A stretch of 64,000 bases of DNA from Streptomyces mangrovisoli (GCF_000974985.2 NZ_LAVA02000049.1:22993-86992); one strand, 5' to 3'. Shown: positions 1-8,337, numbered from the stretch's first letter. Numbers and translations: made by a program. Notes: generated by a model from the letters alone, not told the origin.

Positions 1-732
1 GCCCGATTCCGGCGTCCCGTCCTGGAGCACGGCCAGGACCCGCGCCACGAACCGCTCGGTCTCGTCCTTGCGTACGCCGAGGCCGTTGAGGACGCCCTCG
101 CCGTTCTCGTGCTCGAGCAGGGCCAGCAGCAGATGTTCGGTGCCGACGTAGTTGTGGCCGAGGCGCAGTGCCTCGCGGAACGTCAGCTCCAGGACCTTCT
201 TGGCGTCCGGGCCGTACGGCACCAGCTCGGGCGCGTCGGGCACGGCCGGCGGGAGCGCGGCGGTGGCCGCCTCCGCCACCGCGTCCAGGGAGACGCCCTG
301 CTCCCGGATCGCCTTCGCGGCGATGGCCTCGGGCTCGGCGAGCAGGCCGAGGACGAGGTGCTCGGGCAGGCCCTCGGCGGCGCCCGCCTCGACGGCCCGC
401 GCGTGCGCGGCCATGACCACGCTCCGCGCGCGCGTCGTGTAGCGGCCGAAGTTCTGCGCGGGGTCGGCTCCGGCGGTCTCCTTCGGCACGAAGCGCTTCT
501 GGGCCGCCTGGCGGGTGACGCCCATGCTCCTGCCGATGTCCGTCCAGGACGCGCCGGAGCGGCGGGCCTGGTCGACGAAGTGCCCGATCAGATGGTCGGC
601 CACGTCGCCGAGATGGTCGGCGGCGATCACCGCGTCCTGGAGCTGGTCGAGGGGTTCGGAGTGAACCTTCTTGATGGCCGCGATCAGGTCGTCGAGCCGG
701 AGGGATGGCGTGAAGGACGGATCGGTCGTCAT
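1..732 (-). CDS. HTH plus double Clp_N domain protein (partial)
   Basis: The gene runs off the left edge; 244 codons are visible with no stop. Residues about 57-82 look like a helix-turn-helix (SWTDIGRSMGVTRQAAQKRF). Two Clp_N-type repeats follow, near 96-155 and 175-235; the second carries the LGHNYVGTEHLLLALL signature also found in ClpC. No AAA+ module is visible. Clp_N domains normally bind adaptors or substrates of ClpA/ClpC, so this may be a Clp-interacting or Clp-sensing regulator (inference). ATG 732 has no Shine-Dalgarno but sits 6 nt after a promoter -10, which suggests a leaderless mRNA. Two identical-arm palindromes cover the promoter, so autoregulation by the HTH is plausible. 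Confidence 0.85.
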   Translation of the reverse strand, partial: MTTDPSFTPSLRLDDLIAAIKKVHSEPLDQLQDAVIAADHLGDVADHLIGHFVDQARRSGASWTDIGRSMGVTRQAAQKRFVPKETAGADPAQNFGRYTTRARSVVMAAHARAVEAGAAEGLPEHLVLGLLAEPEAIAAKAIREQGVSLDAVAEAATAALPPAVPDAPELVPYGPDAKKVLELTFREALRLGHNYVGTEHLLLALLEHENGEGVLNGLGVRKDETERFVARVLAVLQDGTPESG

Positions 733-733
733 G

Positions 734-780
734 TGTCAACCGTAGGTTGACAGTCAAGGGGTGTCAACCCATGGTTGACA
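734..780 (-). promoter_or_regulatory. Promoter overlapped by two identical palindromic operators
   Basis: Two palindromes with identical 8-bp arms, TGTCAACC-N3-GGTTGACA, lie at 734-752 and 762-780, with centres 28 bp apart. Read on the minus strand, they contain TTGACA (767-762), a 17-bp spacer and TACGGT (744-739), followed by 6 nt and the ATG at 732. The -35 lies inside one palindrome and the -10 inside the other. Binding to either would block the promoter. The geometry predicts transcription starting at or next to the ATG. Confidence 0.75.
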
Positions 781-840
781 CCCCTTCGTCGGGTGACTGT
801 CTGCGGAGCTACGCGGCTACGCGGCTACGCGGCCACGGGG

Positions 841-1470
841 CTACTTCGGGGCGGCCGCGAGCCGTAACGCCAGTCCCGCGAAGACCGTCCCACTGAAGAT
901 GTTCAGGCCCCGCGCCACCCGTCGGCTGCGGCGCAGCAGCGCCGCGAGCCGGCCGGAGAGCAGGCCGACCGTGCCGTCCACCGCCAGCCCCATCACGGTG
1001 ATCGTCAGGCCGAGGAGCAGGAACTGCTCGCGCACGTGCCCGAGGCCCGGGTTCACGAACTGGGGCAGGAAGGAGACGTTGAAGAGGATCACCTTGGGGT
1101 TCAGCAGATTGGTGACGGCGCCCCGCCAGAAGGCGCGCCGCCGCCCGGCCCCTGCCGCCCCGCCCTCCTCGACCGGGGCCTCGGCCCGGTCCCGGAACGC
1201 CTTCACCGCGAGGACCAGCAGGTAGGCCGCGCCCGCCCAGCGCAGCACGTGATAGAGCGTCGGCAGCGTGAGGAACAGCGCCGACAGACCGAGTGCCGCC
1301 GCGACCGAGTGCACGAACATCGCGCAGGCCACCCCGACGGCGGCGGTCAGTCCGGTGCGAGGGCCGCCCCGACCGCCCATCGCCACGATGAACATCATGT
1401 CGGGGCCGGGTGTGACGCAGAGCGCGAACGCGGCGACGAGGAAGGCCGCGTAGAGAGAGGTGTCCACCAT
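841..1470 (-). CDS. LysE/RhtB family exporter
   Basis: This 209-residue membrane protein has the LysE/RhtB N-terminal signature (AFALCVTPGPDMMFIVAMGG) near residues 10-30 and several hydrophobic segments. Members of the family export amino acids or related metabolites by proton exchange; the substrate here cannot be told. I chose ATG 1470 (MVDTSLYAAF) over longer in-frame starts because family homology begins there and the upstream extension is Arg/Pro-rich. It is transcribed divergently from the DUF2786 gene, with 91 bp between the starts. Confidence 0.85.
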   Translation of the reverse strand: MVDTSLYAAFLVAAFALCVTPGPDMMFIVAMGGRGGPRTGLTAAVGVACAMFVHSVAAALGLSALFLTLPTLYHVLRWAGAAYLLVLAVKAFRDRAEAPVEEGGAAGAGRRRAFWRGAVTNLLNPKVILFNVSFLPQFVNPGLGHVREQFLLLGLTITVMGLAVDGTVGLLSGRLAALLRRSRRVARGLNIFSGTVFAGLALRLAAAPK

Positions 1471-1561
1471 GACGCCATGCTCGGAGCCCCGCCAAGGGCG
1501 GGGGCACAATTCCGGGGAGTGAGACGCGCCCCGGCCCGCGCCGCCGTGACACGATCGACGC

Positions 1562-2674
1562 GTGAGCAGTACGACCAGCACGGTGGAGCGCGCCTTCGCG
1601 GCAGCCCTCTACGACGACTCCGACACCGGCCTCGACACGGGCGCCTCACTGCTCGCGGCCGACCCGGGCGCGGACACCGAACTCGCCCGGCGCGGACGCG
1701 AGTTCGTCGCGGCGGCCTGGCGGCGCGGCTGGCAGCCCGCCGACGTCGTACGGCTCGTGCGCCGCGAGCTGGACGCCGTACACGTACGACTTCTCGCGGA
1801 GGCGATCCGCGCGCAGGCGCCCGACGACCGGTCGCGGGGCCGGCGCTGGGCGGCCCAGCTCGCGGAGCTGGACGCCGGGCAGGAGCCGCGCGCCGACCGG
1901 TTCTCGTACGCCACCGCGGTCCTGGAGCTGTACCGGCTGCTGCTGCGGCTGCCCGCGCTGGAGCCGCTGGAGGAGCCGGTGGCCTCGCGCGCGCCGGAGT
2001 CCCGGATGCTCACCCGGATTCGCGCGCTGCTCGCCAAGGCCGAGGCGACCGGTTTTCCGGAGGAGGCGGAGGCGCTCACCGCCAAGGCGCAGGAGCTGAT
2101 GGCACGGCACAGCGTCGACGACGCGCTGCTCGCCGCCGGGGCACCGGCCGGGGACGCGCCCGGCGCCTGCCGCATCGGGGTCGAGCCGCCGTACGAGCAG
2201 GCCAAGGCGGTGCTGCTGAACGCGGTCGCCGACGCCAACCACTGCCGGGCGGTGTGGAACGAGCCCTTCGGCTTCGCCACCGTCGTCGGCTTCGAGGCCG
2301 ACCTGGAGGTGGTCGAGCTGCTCCACGCCTCGCTCCTCGTGCAGTCCGAGCACGCGATGACCACGGCGGAGGCCGCGCAGCGCGCGGGCGGACGCAAGCG
2401 TACGAAGACCTTCCGGCAGTCCTTCCTCGCCGCCTACGCCCACCGGGTCGGCGACCGCCTGGCCGTCGCCGCGCGGACCCAGGTGCCCGGCGATCTGCTG
2501 CCCGTCCTGGCCACCCGCGAGGTGGCCGTCACGGACCGGCTGGACCGGATGTTCCCGGAGACGACCACCACACGGCTGCGCGGGGTGACGGACGAGGCGG
2601 GCTGGACGGAGGGGGCCCGGGCGGCCGACCGGGCTCAGGTGAGGTCCCGGCGCCGCCTGGACCAGGGGAGCTGA
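1562..2674 (+). CDS. DUF2786 domain protein
   Basis: This 370-residue cytoplasmic protein contains the DUF2786 core at about residues 147-187 (LLAKAEATGF, then EEAEALTAKAQELMARHSVD). The rest is helical and Arg/Ala-rich with no signal peptide or membrane segment. The molecular role of the family is not known to me. The GTG start at 1562 has no clear ribosome site; CACGAT lies 6 nt upstream, so the transcript may be leaderless. The gene ends just before two convergent lipoprotein genes. Confidence 0.8.
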   Translation: MSSTTSTVERAFAAALYDDSDTGLDTGASLLAADPGADTELARRGREFVAAAWRRGWQPADVVRLVRRELDAVHVRLLAEAIRAQAPDDRSRGRRWAAQLAELDAGQEPRADRFSYATAVLELYRLLLRLPALEPLEEPVASRAPESRMLTRIRALLAKAEATGFPEEAEALTAKAQELMARHSVDDALLAAGAPAGDAPGACRIGVEPPYEQAKAVLLNAVADANHCRAVWNEPFGFATVVGFEADLEVVELLHASLLVQSEHAMTTAEAAQRAGGRKRTKTFRQSFLAAYAHRVGDRLAVAARTQVPGDLLPVLATREVAVTDRLDRMFPETTTTRLRGVTDEAGWTEGARAADRAQVRSRRRLDQGS

Positions 2675-2806
2675 CGCGCCTGGACCGGGGGAGCAGGCGC
2701 ACCTGGGCCAGGGCGGCTGACGGACCCGTCGTCACTGCCGCCGTGCCCCCCGGCGGCCGCCGCGCTCCGGCCTCGGCTCCCGCCGGTCTCCGGCCGATCT
2801 CCCGCG

Positions 2807-3319
2807 TCAGTCGCCCGCCTGGGTGAAGGCGCTGACCGAGGCGTTCGGGGTGGTCGCGCCGCCCTTGCCGGCGACGGGGCCGTACGTCCACGGGTAGGTG
2901 CGGGTGTCCGTGCTGCCGGGCAGCCCGATCTTCATGCTCTTGGCCTGGAGCGCGGCGCTGTCGCCGTCCTTGCCGCGCACGTACGAGATGGTGAAGGTGG
3001 CCGACTCGCCCTTGGCCAGCGTGAGCTTCTGCGCCTTGGCGCCCTGCTGCGAGGACATCTTGGCGGACGTGCCGCCGGCGATCAGGGTGACGGAGGGGAA
3101 GCCGTCCAGGGTGCACTTGGCGCTCTGGTTGGTGAGCGAGACCGTCACCTCGCCGGTGTCCCCGGCGGCCGGCGCGGCACTCGCGGGCCCGACCTGGAGG
3201 CCGACCGTGTCGAGTTCGCACCCGGAACCGTGGCTCTTGCTCCCGCCGCCGCCACTGTCGCAGCCGGTGAGAACGAGGGCCGCGGCGAGCGCGGCGACGG
3301 TGAGCGGAATGGCGCGCAT
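2807..3319 (-). CDS. DUF4232-type lipoprotein
   Basis: This 170-residue protein begins MRAIPLTVAALAAALVLTGC, a lipoprotein signal peptide with lipobox LTGC, followed by a Gly/Ser linker. The rest resembles the DUF4232 beta-sandwich family: a Cys near the N-terminal part (GCELD), a second Cys in SAKCTLDGFP, and a stretch before the end typical of the family. It is probably anchored on the outer face of the membrane. ATG 3319 has AGGGA upstream. It may be co-transcribed with the lipoprotein gene upstream (3445-3960), 125 bp away. Function unknown. Confidence 0.8.
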   Translation of the reverse strand: MRAIPLTVAALAAALVLTGCDSGGGGSKSHGSGCELDTVGLQVGPASAAPAAGDTGEVTVSLTNQSAKCTLDGFPSVTLIAGGTSAKMSSQQGAKAQKLTLAKGESATFTISYVRGKDGDSAALQAKSMKIGLPGSTDTRTYPWTYGPVAGKGGATTPNASVSAFTQAGD

Positions 3320-3444
3320 GAATGTGTCCCTGCTGACGTCGTGGCGTGTCCGACCATCATCACGCCGGCGCGGGACGCCCCTTCGCGCGCCCCACCCCTC
3401 GCCGCGCGCGCCGGGAACGAGACGCTGTTCCGGCGCCGCCCCGG

Positions 3445-3960
3445 TCAGGACCCGGTGGTGGCCGTCGCCAGGCCGGCCGGCAGCTTGCCGCCCTGCGCCT
3501 TGGTGTACGTCTCCTTGCCGATCTTGCCGCCCGACCAGGTCACCGTCATCGAGGACTTGCCCAGCGAGTCGACCATGCCGGTCGTACGGTCCTTCGCCGC
3601 GTCCCCGGAGCACGTGAGGTGGATCATGCGCATCCCCGCCTCCTCGCCCGCGGTGCCGCTGCACACCGTGCCGCCGGTCGCGAAGAGCCCCGCCTTGGTG
3701 CCGGTGACGACCAGGGCCACCGCCTTGCCGTCGGTGGTCGCGAGCCAGCTGCCCTGGAGGCCGGACGCCTTCGTCGACGACGCCGTACCGCCGGAGCCGT
3801 CCGAGCCGCCGCCGGTGGCCGTGGCGGAGGTCGCGGACGTGCTCGGCGTGGCGGAGGAGCCGTCGTCGGAGCCGCCGCCGCTGCACGCGGTCAGCGCGAA
3901 CACGCCCGCCAGGCCCGCGGCCGCGGCCGCGATCCGCACCGTCGTAGTCGCCGAAGTCAC
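3445..3960 (-). CDS. Putative lipoprotein
   Basis: This 171-residue protein has a signal peptide ending in the lipobox LTAC, then a long Ser/Gly/Thr-rich linker (about residues 27-65) and a compact C-terminal domain with a Cys pair (TVCSG and LTCSG) that could form a disulfide. GTG 3960 has GGGAG 6 nt upstream. I recognise no enzyme motif; an envelope-anchored protein of unknown role is the safest call. It lies upstream of, and on the same strand as, the DUF4232 lipoprotein. Confidence 0.75.
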   Translation of the reverse strand: MTSATTTVRIAAAAAGLAGVFALTACSGGGSDDGSSATPSTSATSATATGGGSDGSGGTASSTKASGLQGSWLATTDGKAVALVVTGTKAGLFATGGTVCSGTAGEEAGMRMIHLTCSGDAAKDRTTGMVDSLGKSSMTVTWSGGKIGKETYTKAQGGKLPAGLATATTGS

Positions 3961-4100
3961 TGGACGCTCCCAAGCAGTAGCCGGCCGGTCCGCGCGGACC
4001 GGAAGGACATCGGCAAGTTACCAGGGGTACCCGAGAGCCCCCCAGGCCCCGGCCGCCGGGGGCGCCCGGTGCCCCGCACGCTGCCCGTCCGCTGCCGCAC

Positions 4101-4331
4101 GACGCCGGGCGGACGCTCCGCCTCCGCCGGACCGACGCGGATCCGGACGATTCCGCGGACCGGACACTTATCCGGACCCTGGAACAGGAAGGGCGCGGCA
4201 CGCGTCTGTTCCTAGTGCACGAGGGGTTCGATCCGGACGACCCCGCGCAGCCGACGGCACGGCGGATCATGGACGGGGGGTGGCGGACGCATGTCCTGCG
4301 GGCTTCGGGGCAGACGCTGGAACGACTTTGA
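4101..4331 (+). pseudogene. Remnant of an SRPBCC/AHSA1 domain gene
   Basis: This frame has no usable start but encodes the C-terminal end of an SRPBCC (Hsp90 ATPase activator homologue) domain: DADPDDSAD, then RGTRLFLVHEGFDPDDPAQ, then RRIMDGGWRTHVL, ending at TGA 4329-4331. These motifs are characteristic of the last third of such proteins, usually 140-170 residues. The upstream part of the frame degenerates and shows no N-terminal domain or ribosome site, so this looks like a decayed fragment. A frameshift higher up is the alternative. It sits in the 595-bp gap between the lipoprotein and DUF397 genes. Confidence 0.6.
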
Positions 4332-4446
4332 CAAGGCACTCGTTCTGCTGTCGGTGCTCCTTGCGCCTCGTACCGCGTTCGACATCACGTGCAGAGCCGC
4401 CTTCGGTAAAGCGGTCGTCAAAGCTGTAACCGGAGGAACACCCCGC

Positions 4447-4480
4447 GTGCACGTGCATCTGCTCGCGCATCTGCACGTGA
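4447..4480 (+). promoter_or_regulatory. Operator-like repeat upstream of the DUF397 gene
   Basis: The site holds TGCACGTGCATCTGC, a 4-nt spacer and GCATCTG (4448-4473), with a further TGCACGTG at 4472-4479. GCATCTGC occurs twice, 12 bp apart (4455 and 4467). The same arrangement occurs in mirror orientation upstream of the ATPase gene at 5503-5528, with 23 of 26 positions identical. It lies about 80-110 bp upstream of GTG 4556. A binding site for the neighbouring XRE regulator is the natural inference. Confidence 0.65.
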
Positions 4481-4555
4481 ACAGGGTTATGATCCGGGTC
4501 AGTTGACCATTGCATCTATGGCCTCACCAGCCAGTGCACCACCGGGGAGCGACCT

Positions 4556-4834
4556 GTGGACCACGACGTGTACGACGTGTACGACGTTGCCGACGCGTCC
4601 GGCGTGTACAACGGCATGGCCGCCGCGCAGTTGCACGGGGTGGCCTGGCAGAAGAGCCGGCACAGCAACTCGCAGGGATCCTGCGTGGAGTTCGCCCGGC
4701 TCCCCGGCGGTGATGTCGCCGTACGCAACTCCCGCTTCCCGGACGGTCCCGCGCTCGTGTACACCCGAGCGGAGATCGAGGCCATGCTGCTGGGCATCAA
4801 GGACGGCGAGTTCGACCACCTGATCGTGGGCTGA
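4556..4834 (+). CDS. DUF397 small protein
   Basis: This 92-residue protein carries the DUF397 signature: WQKSRHSNSQGSCVEFARL, then VAVRNSRFPDGPALVYT. Such small proteins accompany XRE/DUF5753 regulators in Streptomyces and are partners or antagonists of them (whiJ-like and Scr-like loci). GTG 4556 has GGGGAG at 4543-4548. The N-terminus (DHDVYDVYDV) is a short acidic repeat. Next to it are a HATPase-domain gene on the opposite strand and an XRE regulator, which completes a classical triad. Confidence 0.9.
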   Translation: MDHDVYDVYDVADASGVYNGMAAAQLHGVAWQKSRHSNSQGSCVEFARLPGGDVAVRNSRFPDGPALVYTRAEIEAMLLGIKDGEFDHLIVG

Positions 4835-4916
4835 TCCCCGGGACATCCGGGGATGAATCTCGTATTGCGGGCCGTAACGCGCGTAGAATCGCGGCGCCAG
4901 AAGGCGCCGCGATCCG

Positions 4917-5414
4917 TCACGAGGTGGGGGGCAGCCGGAACAGTGCCCAGACCACCTTGCCGTGCAGGGTGCCGGCCAGCGGGTGCCAGCCCCATCCGTC
5001 GCTGAAGGAGTCGACGAGGAACAGGCCGCGGCCCGACTCCGCCGCGAAGTCCTCCGAGTCGCACGCGACCGGGCTGTCGTGGCTGGGGTCCCGCACCGCG
5101 CACACCAGTCGCTCGGTCCAGCGCATCAGGTGCAGCCGCACGGGCGGGGCCTGCTCCGGGTTCCGGGGCGCACCGGCCGGCAGCGCGTGGCGCAGGGCGT
5201 TGGTGACGAGTTCGGAGACCACCAGACAGACATCGTCGAAGCGCTCGCCTATCGACCACTGGTCGAGGGTCTTGCGGGTGAACACCCTTGCCTCGCGCAC
5301 CGCTTCGAGGCGGGCGGGCAGGGCGCACGATGCGGCGCTGGACACGGCCGCGGGATCGAGCGGCGGAAGGCCCTGCCGTAACGGCTCGAGCATGGTCGAT
5401 CCATTCGTCCCCAT
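4917..5414 (-). CDS. HATPase-domain anti-sigma-like regulator
   Basis: This 165-residue protein has the GHKL ATP-binding fold of RsbW/SpoIIAB-like serine kinases: an N box in ELVTNALRHA, the segment VRDPS, and a G2 box in ESGRGLFLVDSFSDGWGW. In Streptomyces such stand-alone ATPases often pair with DUF397 and XRE genes (abaA/whiJ-like loci) and may bind sigma factors or anti-anti-sigma factors. I chose ATG 5414 because GGGAG lies 8 nt upstream; the GTG at 5423 overlaps that site. An operator repeat (5503-5528) precedes it. Confidence 0.88.
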   Translation of the reverse strand: MGTNGSTMLEPLRQGLPPLDPAAVSSAASCALPARLEAVREARVFTRKTLDQWSIGERFDDVCLVVSELVTNALRHALPAGAPRNPEQAPPVRLHLMRWTERLVCAVRDPSHDSPVACDSEDFAAESGRGLFLVDSFSDGWGWHPLAGTLHGKVVWALFRLPPTS

Positions 5415-5502
5415 GCGAGGCACTCCCGGGAATTCGCGGTCGTTGCTCAGCGGTCGTTGCGATGCAGCGGTGGCGCGAGACCATGGTTTCGGAAGCGCAC
5501 AT

Positions 5503-5528
5503 CAGATGCAAGGGCAGATGCACGTGCA
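5503..5528 (-). promoter_or_regulatory. Operator-like repeat upstream of the ATPase gene
   Basis: On the minus strand this reads TGCACGTGCATCTGC, 4 nt, GCATCTG. It matches the site at 4448-4473 except within the 4-nt spacer. It lies about 90-115 bp upstream of ATG 5414 and in the same orientation relative to its gene as the other copy. No copy is seen in front of the XRE gene. The 310-bp gap 5415-5724 holds this site and otherwise AT-richer promoter-like sequence. Confidence 0.65.
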
Positions 5529-5724
5529 GCTGACCGAATTGGACGCTCCCGTACCGCTTGTTGGCCATTTTTTCCGCCAACTTCCCGTGTCCCCCTTGCC
5601 CTCTGCTCGCGTAGTTCTGCACGAAACCTTTGGCTGCTTTCCGTTTCCGTAACCGAGCGAGTACTGCTCGAAGTGTTTTAGTGGCAGACTGCGGCCCCTG
5701 AAGACGTTGGGGAGGCTGGCGAAC

Positions 5725-6585
5725 GTGAGCGCGGGAGAGCCCGGATCGGTGGTGCGGCGGATGCTGCTCGGCTCGCAACTCAGGAGACTGCGAGAGGCAC
5801 GGGGGATCACGCGAGAGGCGGCGGGCTACTCGATCCGCGCCTCCGAGTCGAAGATCAGCCGGATGGAGCTGGGCCGGGTGAGCTTCAAGACGCGGGACGT
5901 GGAAGACCTCCTGACGCTCTACGGCATCACGGACGAGATGGAACGCACCTCCCTCCTCTCCCTCGCGCGCGAGGCCAATGTCGCCGGCTGGTGGCACAGC
6001 TACTCCGACGTCCTGCCCACCTGGTTCCCCACCTACGTGGGCCTCGAAGGCGCCGCGTCCCTCATCCGCGCCTACGAGGTCCAGTTCGTCCACGGACTGC
6101 TCCAGACCGAGGCCTACGCCCGCGCCGTCGTCCGGCGCGGCATGAAGGGCGCCAGCGAGGCGGACGTCGAGCGGCGCGTGGCGCTGCGCCTGGAGCGCCA
6201 GAAGTACCTCGTCGCCGAGAACGCCCCCGAGTTCCACATCGTCCTGGACGAGGCCGCCCTGCGCCGCCCCTACGGTGACCGAGAGGTCATGCGCGGCCAG
6301 CTCCAGCACCTCATCGACATCTCCGAACGCTCCAATGTGCGGCTCCAGATCATGCCGTTCAGCTTCGGCGGGCACTCGGGCGAGAGCGGCGCCTTCACCA
6401 TCCTGAGCTTCCCCGAGTCCGACCTCTCGGACGTCGTCTATCTGGAGCAGCTCACCAGCGCGCTCTATCTCGACAAGCGCGAGGACGTCGCCCAGTACGA
6501 GAAGGCGATCAAGGAACTCCAGCAGGACAGCCCCGGCCCCGACGAGAGCCGCGACCTGCTGCGCGGACTGCTCCAGCTGTCCTAG
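5725..6585 (+). CDS. XRE regulator with DUF5753 domain
   Basis: This 286-residue cytoplasmic regulator has an N-terminal XRE helix-turn-helix (about 13-62: LRRLREARGITREAAG, then SKISRMELGR) and a C-terminal DUF5753 domain (about 95-275, with the WF..Y.GLE and YE..F.HGLLQTE signatures). This is the WhiJ-like class. I chose GTG 5725 because GGGGAGG (5709-5715) lies 9 nt upstream; the TTG at 5707 overlaps that site. It probably controls the DUF397 and ATPase genes through the paired operators (inference). Confidence 0.92.
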   Translation: MSAGEPGSVVRRMLLGSQLRRLREARGITREAAGYSIRASESKISRMELGRVSFKTRDVEDLLTLYGITDEMERTSLLSLAREANVAGWWHSYSDVLPTWFPTYVGLEGAASLIRAYEVQFVHGLLQTEAYARAVVRRGMKGASEADVERRVALRLERQKYLVAENAPEFHIVLDEAALRRPYGDREVMRGQLQHLIDISERSNVRLQIMPFSFGGHSGESGAFTILSFPESDLSDVVYLEQLTSALYLDKREDVAQYEKAIKELQQDSPGPDESRDLLRGLLQLS

Positions 6586-6648
6586 GGCGTGTTGCGAAAG
6601 TCCCGCGGCAGGAGACGGCACCGGTTCCGCCCGCTTCGCGACCCGGAG

Positions 6649-6667
6649 GGAAAACCCTCGGTTTTCC
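6649..6667. terminator. Possible hairpin terminator after the XRE gene
   Basis: An inverted repeat GGAAAACC-CTC-GGTTTTCC gives an 8-bp stem with a 3-nt loop, 64 bp after the XRE stop codon. There is no T tract, so it could equally be a protein-binding site. Confidence 0.4.
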
Positions 6668-6811
6668 TGTGGATGTCGCGGGGGTTGGCCGATGAGCACC
6701 CTCAACTCCCCTATGACGCAAGTACGATGACGTGTGATCAGACCGGGAAGTTGATCAGGTGTCTGCTGCGACTGCGCCGACCGCCTCGGCAGCAGGGGAT
6801 TGAGGGATCAC

Positions 6812-8275
6812 ATGTCGTCGTCCTATTTCACCGACCTGGCCCAGCAGTACATCGACGGTGAGTGGCGCCCGGGAACCGGCTCCTGGGACATCATCGACTT
6901 CAACCCGTACGACGGCGAGAAGCTGGCCTCGATCACGATAGCCACCGTCGACGAGGTCGACGAGGCCTACCAGGCCGCCGCGCGCGCCCAGAAGGAATGG
7001 GCCCGCACCAACCCCTACGCCCGCCGTGCCGTGTTCGAGAAGGCGTTGCGCGTCATCGAGGACCGCGAGCCCGAGATCACCGAGGCGATCATCGCCGAAC
7101 TCGGCGGCACGCACCTGAAGGCCGCGTTCGAGCTGCACCTCGCCAAGGAGTTCCTGCGCGAGTCGATCCACCTGTCGCTGCGCCCCGAGGGCAAGATCCT
7201 GCCGTCGCCGACCGACGGCAAGGAGAACCGCCTCTACCGCGTGCCGGTGGGCGTCGTCGGCGTGATCAGCCCCTTCAACTTCCCCTTCCTGCTGTCGATC
7301 AAGTCCGTGGCCCCCGCGCTCGCGCTCGGCAACGCCGTGGTCCTCAAGCCGCACCAGAACACGCCCATCACCGGCGGCTCCCTCGTCGCGAAGATCTTCG
7401 AGGACGCCGGTCTGCCGGGCGGTCTGCTGAACGTCGTCATCACGGACATCGCCGAGATCGGTGACGCCTTCATCGAGCACCCCATTCCCAAGGTCATCTC
7501 CTTCACCGGCTCCGACAAGGTCGGCCGCCACGTCGCCACCGTCTGCGCCTCGCAATTCAAGCGCTCGGTGCTCGAACTCGGCGGCAACAGCGCGATCGTG
7601 GTGCTCGACGACGCCGACATCGACTACGCCGTCGACGCCGCGGTCTTCAGCCGCTACGTCCACCAGGGCCAGGTCTGCATGGCCGCGAACCGCGTCCTCG
7701 TCGACCGCTCCATCGCCGACGAGTTCACCGAGAAGTTCGTCGCCAAGGTCAAGACCCTGAAGACCGGCGACCCGCGCGACCCGCAGACCGTCATCGGCCC
7801 GCTGATCAACTCCTCGCAGGCGGACTCCGTCTCCGGCACCGTCGAGCAGGCCATCGCCGACGGCGCCACCGCGCTGGTGCACGGCGCCACCACCGACAAC
7901 CTCGTGGAGCCGTCGGTCCTCACCGGCGTCCCCGCCGACTCCGCCCTGCTGCGGCAGGAGGTGTTCGGCCCGGTCGCCTTCCTCATCCCCTTCGACGGCG
8001 AGGAGGAGGCGGTCCGCATCGTCAACGACACGCCCTACGGGCTGAGCGGCGCCGTCCACACCGGTGACATCGAGCGGGGCGTGGCCTTCGCCAAGCAGAT
8101 CGACACCGGCATGTTCCACGTGAACGACGGCACCGTCCACGACGAGCCCCTCGTACCCTTCGGCGGGGAGAAGAGCTCTGGCGTCGGCCGCCTCAACGGC
8201 GAGACCACGCAGGACTCCTTCACCACCCTGAAGTGGATCTCGGTGCAGCACGGCCGCAGCGGCTTCCCGTTCTAG
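6812..8275 (+). CDS. Aldehyde dehydrogenase (benzaldehyde dehydrogenase-like)
   Basis: This 487-residue protein has full-length ALDH-superfamily features: Asn156 in SPFNFPF, an NAD-binding FTGSDKVG at about 231, general base Glu255 in LELGGN, catalytic Cys289 in GQVCMAANR, and a C-terminal EVFGPVAF. It oxidises an aldehyde to the acid with NAD(P)+. Similarity of the HQGQVCMAANR and SSGVGRLNGE regions points to benzaldehyde/aryl-aldehyde or vanillin dehydrogenases, but the substrate is inferred only. ATG 6812 follows GAGGGA. Confidence 0.9.
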   Translation: MSSSYFTDLAQQYIDGEWRPGTGSWDIIDFNPYDGEKLASITIATVDEVDEAYQAAARAQKEWARTNPYARRAVFEKALRVIEDREPEITEAIIAELGGTHLKAAFELHLAKEFLRESIHLSLRPEGKILPSPTDGKENRLYRVPVGVVGVISPFNFPFLLSIKSVAPALALGNAVVLKPHQNTPITGGSLVAKIFEDAGLPGGLLNVVITDIAEIGDAFIEHPIPKVISFTGSDKVGRHVATVCASQFKRSVLELGGNSAIVVLDDADIDYAVDAAVFSRYVHQGQVCMAANRVLVDRSIADEFTEKFVAKVKTLKTGDPRDPQTVIGPLINSSQADSVSGTVEQAIADGATALVHGATTDNLVEPSVLTGVPADSALLRQEVFGPVAFLIPFDGEEEAVRIVNDTPYGLSGAVHTGDIERGVAFAKQIDTGMFHVNDGTVHDEPLVPFGGEKSSGVGRLNGETTQDSFTTLKWISVQHGRSGFPF

Positions 8276-8337
8276 CCTCCCTCCCCTCCTATGGGTGATG
8301 ACGTGTCTTACGGGTGATGGCGAGTCGATCTCCCGCC

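Noticed and set aside
1036..2826. A 596-codon plus-strand open frame
   Set aside because: Shadow of the DUF2786 and LysE-type genes; no plausible start or domain.
4503..4823. Plus-strand frame starting in front of the DUF397 gene
   Set aside because: It is out of frame with the DUF397 signature, which has its own ribosome site and start.
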